A DNA stretch of 49,905 bases. It comes from a bacterium 1xD8-48. GTDB lineage: Bacteria > Bacillota > Clostridia > Lachnospirales > Lachnospiraceae. A program made the position numbers and the translations under genes. The stretch spans positions 1 to 49,905 of the forward strand of contig QZDS01000034.1 in NCBI GenBank assembly GCA_009917455.1, in the 5' to 3' direction. The notes under the pieces are model-generated. The model worked only from the letters and a program-made list of their open reading frames with translations. It did no database searches and was not told the origin of the DNA. This document shows positions 43,639 through 49,905 of the stretch, one piece after another (the stretch's first letter is position 1; every line of letters starts with the position of its first letter).

Positions 43639-43884
43639 CTAAAAAACCTCTTTCGCTATATGTTCTAATTTATTTTTTGCCCTTTCCTTCTTTATATAGC
43701 TTTCCACTTCTATCTTTAACAGACCATCCTGTGCCCATTCTTCATCTTTGATATTCGTCCATGTGTCTTTCTCAGATACAGATATCACTTTGTTATCAAA
43801 AATTACCTGTACCGTTTTATTATCATCTTCCAAAAGCAGCTTTGCTTCTTTTCCATCGACTGTGAATGTTTTTATAACCTTCAT
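43639..43884 (-). CDS. Small acidic protein, candidate partner of the HipA-like kinase
   Basis: An 81-residue protein of about four strands and a C-terminal helix (MKVIKTFTVDGKEAKLLLED, FDNKVISVSEKDTW, YIKKERAKNKLEHIAKEVF). It has no helix-turn-helix and is not HipB-like. It lies 15 bases before the kinase gene and three bases after the dipeptidase stop, with GGAGG further upstream. The order and size suggest an antitoxin or cofactor. I do not recognise the family. Confidence 0.65.
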   Translation of the reverse strand: MKVIKTFTVDGKEAKLLLEDDNKTVQVIFDNKVISVSEKDTWTNIKDEEWAQDGLLKIEVESYIKKERAKNKLEHIAKEVF

Positions 43885-43887
43885 TTT

Positions 43888-44859
43888 TTACAAAACCTCC
43901 GCAATCACCCTCTCCGCGTTGCGGCAGGCGATTTTCTCAATCTGTCCCGCCGTAAAGCCGCTTTCCTTAAGCGCCTCAAACAATCGCGGCATCTGACCCG
44001 GGCTTCCGATTTCAAGCCTGCCGCCAACGCCGTCAAAATCCGTGCCGATGGCCGGGCAGTCCTCTCCGCCAACATTCATCATATGGCGGAGCTGCGCCAC
44101 AATCGCCTCCGTGCGGCTTTCCTTCGCCTTCACGTCGCCGGTAAGAAATTCCGGCCCGAAATTAACTCCCATGACGCCGCCCTTATCCGCCAGTGTCCGA
44201 ATCATTTCATCCGTCATGCTCCGGGGATGGGGATTTATGCTCCGGCAGTTGGAATGGGACGCCACAAAGGGCTTTTTACAAAGAGCCGCCACATCCCGAA
44301 AACCGCCGTCGGATAGATGGGACACGTCCACAATCATGCCCAGCTCGTTCATACGGGCAACAGCCTCCCTGCCAAAGTCCGTCAGCCCCTTTTCCATCAC
44401 TGAGCTGTCGGAAGAATTGGGAAAGCCAAAACAGTTTGCATAATTCCATGTAAGGCTGATAAGCCGGATTCCCATGCCATAAAAACGCTCCAGATTTTCT
44501 ATTTTCCCGTCCACCGCACGTCCGTCCTCCAGCGTAAGGATGCCGGATATCTTTCCCGCCTCCCAGTTGGCGTCGATATCCTTCATGCTTTTGGCCGCCG
44601 CAAACGCATCAGGATAACGCATAACCGTATTACGGAAAATCTGCAGGTTCTTTTCTATATACGCTTCGTCCTTCGGTAAAAAAAGGCCCGCTATCTTCTT
44701 TAAGTTCACAGGAGGCATAAAAATGGCAAAAAACTGCGCCTTGCACCCGCCCTCTTTTAAGCCCGCCAGGGATACCATCCCTCCGGGAGCGGAGAGGGTC
44801 TTCTTTCTGCCCATCCACGCTTTCATCAGTGTATCACAGTGAAAATCAATATAATTCAT
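43888..44859 (-). CDS. Membrane-dipeptidase-like peptidase (M19)
   Basis: A 323-residue zinc dipeptidase of the renal dipeptidase family. Visible are FHCDTLM (metal His7 and Asp9), the Glu in LTLEDGRA, VDVSHLSD, ASHSNCRSI and IGTDFDGVGG. There is no signal peptide, so it hydrolyses dipeptides, including D-amino-acid types, in the cytoplasm. It lies 64 bases after the APC permease gene, which would import its substrates or products. The small kinase partner follows three bases later. Confidence 0.92.
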   Translation of the reverse strand: MNYIDFHCDTLMKAWMGRKKTLSAPGGMVSLAGLKEGGCKAQFFAIFMPPVNLKKIAGLFLPKDEAYIEKNLQIFRNTVMRYPDAFAAAKSMKDIDANWEAGKISGILTLEDGRAVDGKIENLERFYGMGIRLISLTWNYANCFGFPNSSDSSVMEKGLTDFGREAVARMNELGMIVDVSHLSDGGFRDVAALCKKPFVASHSNCRSINPHPRSMTDEMIRTLADKGGVMGVNFGPEFLTGDVKAKESRTEAIVAQLRHMMNVGGEDCPAIGTDFDGVGGRLEIGSPGQMPRLFEALKESGFTAGQIEKIACRNAERVIAEVL

Positions 44860-44923
44860 CTTCCCTCCTCCTGGCTGTCACCGGCAGCAGGCCATGTACC
44901 GTACTGCCCTATTCCCTGCAGGG

Positions 44924-46309
44924 TTACTGCTTCTCCCCGCTGACCTTTGCTGCCGCTTCCGCTTCCCTGCGGATGCGCTCTATGTCCTGTAAATTGACCT
45001 TACCAGCCTTTAAACGGTAATAGCTGTAGGCAAAGAGTACCGTCACCATCACCAGGATAAAGTACTGGTCTCCCGGTTTCAGTGTGGTCAAAAGCGCCAC
45101 GCTTATCAGCAAATCACACAGAACCGCCAGTATGACTGTGACGTCAAAAGCCCGCCGGGGCATATGGAAAAAGCCGTTTTCCCATGCATTCGGATACTTC
45201 TTTATCAGCCGGAACATCAAAACGTTATTAAACAGGTTGATAATCATTGTGGGAATCATCATCAGGGAAATCAGTTCGTTCAGCCCCATGTCAATCCAGA
45301 TGGGAACCACGGCAATCACATATAAAATCAGCATCATCACCCAGGGATAGCCCTTTTTCGTCTTTGTGCCGAGAACGGAAGGAAGCCAGCCGTCTTCAAT
45401 GGTTGCAAGAAGAGGGTGCTGCACGCTGGCAACCGCTCCGTACAGGGAGGTTGCAATGGCAAAGCATGCGCCGCCCAGAATGAAAATCACAAAAACAGGG
45501 TAGGGGAAAATCTCTCTGGCTACCACACCCAGATTTTTTCCTGCCACCTCTTCTATGGGAAGAACCCCGGCGGAAACAATGGCAATCAGACAGTAAACCA
45601 CGGTAATTACACCAGAAGCAATCAGTATCGCCCTGGGAAGGCTCCGCTTAGCGTCCCGAGTATCCGCAGTCATGGCAACCGGCATGGTCGCTCCCTGACA
45701 GGCAAAGGCCATCATGGCAATCGCCATAATAAATCCCACCGCGCCGTCAGTAAAATAGCCCTCATGGGGCACCACTGTAGCGTAGTCCACCCGGAGCAGT
45801 CCCGTAGCAATGTAAACCAGCAGGGAAACTATCAGGACCGCAACCATAATCAGGTTAAATTTCCCCATAAACTTTCCCCCAAGCAAGGTGGTCAGGAAGA
45901 ACAGCGTGATGATGGCAAAGGCAATCAGCTGGCTGTAATCTGCAATTCCCGGAAACACTGTGGAGGCGTATTCCACAATGGAAACGGCGTACATGGCAAA
46001 AGCCAGACCGGTAAAAATCGTCGAAAGCGCCGTAACGCCCACCAGAAGCGGAGGCTGCAGCAATGCGGCCTGGGAATAAGCGCCGCCGGGCAGCACAAAC
46101 ATTCCCGCCATCAGCGTTTTGTAAGCGTAGGCAAACAGCACCACAAGGTTGGCCGCCACAAGAGCCAGCGTAATGGAATGGCCTGTAAAGGCAATGCCGC
46201 TGCCCATGGATACAAAAATCCCGGAACCGATACAGTTTCCGATACCGTAGCATGCCAGCTCAGCCACGCCCAGCTTTTTCTTTTCGTTTGTATTTTTATT
46301 CTTTTCCAT
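44924..46309 (-). CDS. APC-family amino-acid permease
   Basis: A 461-residue transporter with about 12 helices. The APC signature is near the start (LACYGIGNCIGSGIFVSMG), and LPGGAYSQA and FACQGATMPVAMTADTRDAKR are also typical. It would import amino acids or related amines by cation symport or exchange. The ATG at 46309 has GAGGTG eight bases upstream; a longer frame to 46360 is unlikely. It diverges from the C26 amidase gene, and their shared promoter region carries repeats. Confidence 0.9.
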   Translation of the reverse strand: MEKNKNTNEKKKLGVAELACYGIGNCIGSGIFVSMGSGIAFTGHSITLALVAANLVVLFAYAYKTLMAGMFVLPGGAYSQAALLQPPLLVGVTALSTIFTGLAFAMYAVSIVEYASTVFPGIADYSQLIAFAIITLFFLTTLLGGKFMGKFNLIMVAVLIVSLLVYIATGLLRVDYATVVPHEGYFTDGAVGFIMAIAMMAFACQGATMPVAMTADTRDAKRSLPRAILIASGVITVVYCLIAIVSAGVLPIEEVAGKNLGVVAREIFPYPVFVIFILGGACFAIATSLYGAVASVQHPLLATIEDGWLPSVLGTKTKKGYPWVMMLILYVIAVVPIWIDMGLNELISLMMIPTMIINLFNNVLMFRLIKKYPNAWENGFFHMPRRAFDVTVILAVLCDLLISVALLTTLKPGDQYFILVMVTVLFAYSYYRLKAGKVNLQDIERIRREAEAAAKVSGEKQ

Positions 46310-46369
46310 AAAAGTATCACCTCTGATTTTCAGAATAGCATACACGGAAAAGTACGTCAAACATTATTA

Positions 46370-46414
46370 TTGACATGGTAAAGTATTTTCGCTATTATTG
46401 TTGATATGGTAAAG
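46370..46414 (+). promoter_or_regulatory. Promoter of the C26 amidase-MarR operon with repeated operator
   Basis: TTGACA (46370-46375) and TATTAT (46393-46398) have an ideal 17-base spacer. GACATGGTAAAG (46372-46383) is repeated as GATATGGTAAAG (46403-46414), 31 bases apart (three turns), each followed by -ATTTT. One copy covers the -35 and the other the start region, so a repressor on both would shut the promoter. The MarR-type protein of the operon is the likely binder. Confidence 0.7.
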
Positions 46415-46440
46415 CATTTTTACATATCGGAGGTATTACA

Positions 46441-47136
46441 ATGAATCCTGTGATTGCCATTCCTCAGATGGGAAACGACCTTTTCCGCAGATATATGAAA
46501 AGCAAATATGTCCGGAGCCTTCAACGAGCCGGAGCAGATGTGCGCTGGATTGCGCTTGAGGATACAAAAAAAGCTGTTACCGAAATGCTGGAATGCAGCG
46601 GCCTGCTGCTTCCCGGCGGGGCGGATATCAATCCAAAGCTGTATGGACAGGAGCCTTCCGAAAAATGCGGCAAGCCCAATGAGCTTCGGGATACCGCGGA
46701 ATGGGAAATGCTGGAAGCCTTTCTCCCGTCAGGAAAACCCATATTTTGCATCTGCCGGGGCGTCCAGCTTTTAAACGTATTCTTGGGCGGTTCGCTCCAT
46801 CAGGATATCAGGGATTTGCAGACATGCAGGCATGCTGACTTTTCCTCCAAAAACAGAGGCTGCCATAAGGTCAGCTTTCATCCCGATACCAGGCTGCGGG
46901 ATATTTTCCGGGAGGAATCCGCCATTGTCAACAGCCTGCACCATCAGGCAGTAAATATCCCCGGCCCGGAGCTTACCGTTTCCGCTGTCAGCGAAGACGG
47001 ATTTACAGAGGGGCTTGAGCTTTCCTCCCATCCCTTTTGTATCGGCGTCCAGTGGCATCCCGAGCATATGAGTAAAAAAAATGAAAGGCAGCAGAATCTG
47101 TTCAATGCTTTTGCAAGAGCCTGTAAAGGAGAATGA
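46441..47136 (+). CDS. Gamma-glutamyl-gamma-aminobutyrate hydrolase-like (peptidase C26)
   Basis: A 231-residue class I glutamine-amidotransferase-fold hydrolase of the PuuD type. The nucleophile Cys105 is in CICRGVQ, and the catalytic His206 and Glu208 are in QWHPE. PGGADINPKLYG near residue 60 is also typical. It would release glutamate from gamma-glutamyl compounds, which fits the neighbouring dipeptidase and amino-acid permease. CGGAGG precedes ATG. Confidence 0.9.
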   Translation: MNPVIAIPQMGNDLFRRYMKSKYVRSLQRAGADVRWIALEDTKKAVTEMLECSGLLLPGGADINPKLYGQEPSEKCGKPNELRDTAEWEMLEAFLPSGKPIFCICRGVQLLNVFLGGSLHQDIRDLQTCRHADFSSKNRGCHKVSFHPDTRLRDIFREESAIVNSLHHQAVNIPGPELTVSAVSEDGFTEGLELSSHPFCIGVQWHPEHMSKKNERQQNLFNAFARACKGE

Positions 47137-47139
47137 TGA

Positions 47140-47628
47140 ATGGAAACAGAACGTTACGTCACCATGATGGAGGATGTCTACCGCTTCGTCATGTACGCCA
47201 GCGATGATTACAACACTCCCCATGACTATGGGACGGGCAGTATTTTAAATAGGGTTGAAATGCATACCCTCGTCATGATTGCAGCTGCTCCCGGAATATG
47301 CATCACGGATGTGGCCAGAATGTGGAACCGGACATTAGGCGCTGCCAGTAAAAATGTGAACCGGCTTTGCAGCAAAGGATATGTGGAAAAAAGAAAACTC
47401 CCCGGCAATGATAAAACCATACATCTCCATCCCACTCCCGAGGGAGAAAAATTAGCGAAGCTCCACAGACAGTTTGACCTGGAGCAGGGCACAGCCGCCT
47501 TAAATCATCTGCTCAAAGCACACACAGCCAAAGAACTGGAAACCTTTCACCGGGTTCTGCTTTCCTGTGTGGACATCTATGCAAAAAAACCGGGAAAAAC
47601 AGCGCAGGCCGGTCCGGTAAAACAATGA
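47140..47628 (+). CDS. MarR-family regulator
   Basis: A 162-residue winged-helix protein. The core runs VEMHTLVMIAAAPGICITDVARMWNRT, then GAASKNVNRLCSKGYVEK and a basic beta-wing (RKLPGNDKTIHLHPTPEG). A long C-terminal helix gives dimerisation. It follows the amidase gene by three bases and probably controls this operon, perhaps also the divergent permease, through the GGTAAAG repeats. Confidence 0.88.
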   Translation: METERYVTMMEDVYRFVMYASDDYNTPHDYGTGSILNRVEMHTLVMIAAAPGICITDVARMWNRTLGAASKNVNRLCSKGYVEKRKLPGNDKTIHLHPTPEGEKLAKLHRQFDLEQGTAALNHLLKAHTAKELETFHRVLLSCVDIYAKKPGKTAQAGPVKQ

Positions 47629-47818
47629 TGTAAAAAGAAACAGGATAACTGCACACAGAAAAGAGGTACAGCATGAAATAAGATTTTTGCCGCTTCCCCA
47701 AGAATGATTAAGCTTATGGGCGGAATCCGAAAAATGGCGAACTCCATGTATGAGGAGCAAAAAAGCGAGGGACGCTCCCGCCGGATTCCTGTTCCGGCGT
47801 CTTTGGTCAGAGACTCCC

Positions 47819-48739
47819 TTAATCCAAATCCGGGTCTTCTCGCATAAAGAACCTTCGGTTTTTATAGAAAAAATCAAAATAAGTTTTGGTATTCTTAAGC
47901 TCCCACCAGTTTTTGATGTCTACCGGCGTTTCGTCTAAATCATATATTCTGGCGCCTGAAAGCGACAGGAAAAACGGCGAATGCGTTGCAAGAATAAACT
48001 GACATCCGCAAAATCTCGCCATCTTCGCGATAAGTTCTGCAAGGGCAAGCTGAAACCCGGGAGAAAGACTGTTTTCAGGCTCGTCAAGGCAGTAGAGCGT
48101 GTCATTTTTCAGTCTGGAATCGAAGTACTCAAAGGCTGTCTCCCCATTGCTGCCAAGCTTTACTTCCTCTCCGGCAGTTTTCTTTATGAACTGCCTTCTC
48201 GTCAGGGATTTTCTCCGCGCCAGCACCTGCAGACGGATTTTCTCATAATCCTCCAGACCGCTGAACTTAATCGTTTCACCGAATTTCAATCCTGCCCATT
48301 CTTCCCTTGCCTCCTCCATATTCTCGGCAATATCCTGATTATTCGTCCGGACCGCAAGCATATAGTCAAACACATCATCGCTGGTGATAATACTGCTGCC
48401 GGCAGGAATCCGGCATTTTTGCCCTCCATCATCATATCCCAAAGAATATGCACATTCACGGGTATAGGAATCAAACAGCTCCGAAGAATTCAAAGGAGCC
48501 ACTCTGTGGAGTCTAAGTTTGTTTGCAATCAAATTAAGCAGCGTACTTTTTCCTGAACCGTTTTCCCCGTAAAAGACAGTAATCGTGTCAAAATTTATCT
48601 CATAAAGTCTTTTGGCGGAAAACAGTCCACAGGGGTGGAGATTGTCAATATAGCCATGGAGCCCGCCGTTATGTATCATACGCTCGCGTATCAGATTGTC
48701 TTCTTTTTCAATCGGCAGTTTAAAATTATCCAGATACAT
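47819..48739 (-). CDS. AAA-family ATPase (ABC/SMC-like head)
   Basis: A 306-residue ATPase of the stand-alone AAA_21-like type. The Walker A motif is GENGSGKST near 58-66; Walker B with the D-loop is YCLDEPENSLSP near 215-226, and the switch is ILATHSPFF. There is no membrane segment and no coiled-coil insertion of SMC length. Such proteins occur in defence systems such as OLD- or RloC-like ones, but also alone; no partner nuclease gene lies next to it. The 190-base gap upstream of its stop shows no gene. Confidence 0.8.
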   Translation of the reverse strand: MYLDNFKLPIEKEDNLIRERMIHNGGLHGYIDNLHPCGLFSAKRLYEINFDTITVFYGENGSGKSTLLNLIANKLRLHRVAPLNSSELFDSYTRECAYSLGYDDGGQKCRIPAGSSIITSDDVFDYMLAVRTNNQDIAENMEEAREEWAGLKFGETIKFSGLEDYEKIRLQVLARRKSLTRRQFIKKTAGEEVKLGSNGETAFEYFDSRLKNDTLYCLDEPENSLSPGFQLALAELIAKMARFCGCQFILATHSPFFLSLSGARIYDLDETPVDIKNWWELKNTKTYFDFFYKNRRFFMREDPDLD

Positions 48740-48771
48740 ACTGTATTCTCATATTTTTATCGTGTACGGAA

Positions 48772-49689
48772 TTATTTTTCACGCCACTGCTCTTTATCAT
48801 CGCCGTACCACACCACCTGATTTCTTCCGAAATGCTTCGCGTCATAAAGCATGGTATCTGCAATTTTCAGGTAATCGGCATACTTCTCATTATTATGAGG
48901 CGTAACTGTCACTCCGCCCATGCTGATTGTCACCCACTCTGAAACATTGCCCGTATGAGGGATGTGGAGCTTCTCGACCCCCTCCCGGATTTTTTTCAGA
49001 TATTCAAAATTGGCCCGTGCCTCTCCACCTAAAATAATCGCGACAAACTCTTCTCCCCCGTAACGGGCGGTAAAATCCGTTGTGCGCTGCAGATACTGCT
49101 TAATTGTCTGCGCCACGGCAGCTATCACTTTATCTCCCGCCGGGTGCCCGTAGGTATCGTTATATGCCTTAAAATGGTCAATATCAAACATACAAATGGA
49201 AAACGGAATCTGCAGCCGGGTCGCTTCCTTCCATTTCATAATACTGTAGAGGTCATGACGGCGGCGGTTCGCAATTCCTGTCAACTGGTCGGTCATGGAC
49301 TGATACTCAACCTGCTTGCGGTACTTATACAGTTTGATATGGGTGTTGACCCTGGCCCTTACAATCAATGGATGGAACGGTTTGGTGATATAATCCACCG
49401 CGCCTAACTTAAGCCCGCGCTCCTCGTTTTCGATATCAGAAAGGCTTGTTATCAATATTACCGGGACACTCTGCGTAATGACTTCTTCCTGCAGTTTTTT
49501 CAGCAATGTAAACCCGTCCATTCCCGGCATAATCACATCCAGCAAAATCAGGGAATAATCGCCTGAACCAGCCAGAGCCAGTCCTTCGTCCGCCGTGTGA
49601 GTGAGCGTGATATCATAGTCGTTTTCCAAAATTTTTTTCAACTGAGCCGCCTGCAAAAGGCTATCGTCAACAATCAATATTTTTTCCAT
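48772..49689 (-). CDS. PleD-like response regulator with GGDEF domain
   Basis: A 305-residue diguanylate cyclase. The receiver domain (residues 1-120) has DD at 8-9, phospho-acceptor Asp51 and Lys103. The GGDEF domain has SMTDQLTGIANRR, FDIDHFKAYND and an active GGEEF at 211-215. An RTTD inhibitory site at 202-205 lies five residues before it, so it makes cyclic di-GMP under product feedback. The start at 49689 follows GAGGG; longer readings to 49761 are unlikely. Confidence 0.9.
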   Translation of the reverse strand: MEKILIVDDSLLQAAQLKKILENDYDITLTHTADEGLALAGSGDYSLILLDVIMPGMDGFTLLKKLQEEVITQSVPVILITSLSDIENEERGLKLGAVDYITKPFHPLIVRARVNTHIKLYKYRKQVEYQSMTDQLTGIANRRRHDLYSIMKWKEATRLQIPFSICMFDIDHFKAYNDTYGHPAGDKVIAAVAQTIKQYLQRTTDFTARYGGEEFVAIILGGEARANFEYLKKIREGVEKLHIPHTGNVSEWVTISMGGVTVTPHNNEKYADYLKIADTMLYDAKHFGRNQVVWYGDDKEQWREK

Positions 49690-49873
49690 ATTTTCCCTCA
49701 TTTCCGCATCACATTTTTCTACATTTGCAAACTTTCCAGAGAATTTGTACGAATATCTCATGCATCCCTTTTGAAATTATACATAAGTAAGATATGTTTT
49801 GCAAGCGCAAATCGGGTGTAAATTCACGAAAATGGTAACTATTCAGCCTTCCTTCTAAAAACAACGCACCCAG

Positions 49874-49896
49874 CACCGGCTAAAAAATAGCCGGTG
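49874..49896. terminator. 9-bp hairpin at the right edge
   Basis: CACCGGCTA and TAGCCGGTG pair around AAAAA. No clear T-run follows on either strand. It may be the terminator of a gene beyond the window, or of nothing. Confidence 0.35.
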
Positions 49897-49905
49897 TTCC
49901 CAGAA

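Noticed and set aside
47629..47818. Possible small gene starting at the ATG near 47673
   Set aside because: The frame stops after two codons, and other frames show no ribosome binding site or family.
1..49905. CRISPR array, tRNA, rRNA or intact insertion sequence
   Set aside because: No spaced direct-repeat array, cloverleaf, rRNA segment or transposase gene was seen by reading; a dedicated search could still find a short tRNA.

Overview
The window looks like chromosomal DNA of a gut-type Firmicute, most likely Lachnospiraceae. The signs are moderate GC, strong AGGAGG-type ribosome binding sites, a YesM/YesN pair beside an LplB/LplC-type sugar importer that lacks its own ATPase, amylosucrase-like GH13 and GH3 enzymes, PadR, RpiR and MarR regulators, and relaxase remnants typical of conjugative elements in gut Clostridia. 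No rRNA, tRNA, CRISPR array or intact insertion sequence was seen.

Layout: (1) 1-930, a MerR fragment and a RelE/ParE-type toxin-antitoxin pair. (2) 1100-14434, a glycan-use locus, all on the minus strand: YesM kinase, YesN regulator, lipoprotein binding protein, two permeases, an MBL-fold hydrolase, a 938-residue GH106-like glycosidase and an SGNH acetylesterase, with two decayed genes and two structured intergenic repeats. (3) 14545-21710, a decayed accessory island: DinJ/YafQ, a chimeric scar of HsdR and two relaxases, MobC, a candidate oriT, four small accessory enzymes, and broken GyrI-like, sigma-like and WYL genes. (4) 21730-31659, carbohydrate and efflux genes: domain-permuted GH3 with an SDR, a Crp/Fnr-type regulator divergent from a MATE exporter across a CRP-like site, a secreted four-repeat protein, GH13 and a PhnP-like hydrolase. 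(5) 31749-42360, regulator-plus-transporter modules: XRE with an ABC exporter, PadR with DUF1848 and a NapH-like ferredoxin protein, RpiR, an acetyltransferase, and TetR with a LolD/FtsX-type ABC system. (6) 42415-47628, a HipA-like kinase with a small non-HipB partner placed directly behind a dipeptidase and an APC permease, divergent from a C26 amidase and a MarR regulator. (7) 47819-49689, an overcoming-type AAA ATPase and a PleD-like diguanylate cyclase.

How the genes work together: in region 2 the kinase and regulator probably sense an oligosaccharide and switch on the importer through four phased ACGAC repeats, while the intracellular glycosidase and esterase process the imported sugar. 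Region 6 joins peptide and amino-acid handling genes. Several intergenic regions carry readable regulatory architecture (CRP-like, PadR, XRE and RpiR-associated palindromes). A recurring theme is gene decay by internal deletion, in at least three genes, with short repeats visible at two of the junctions.
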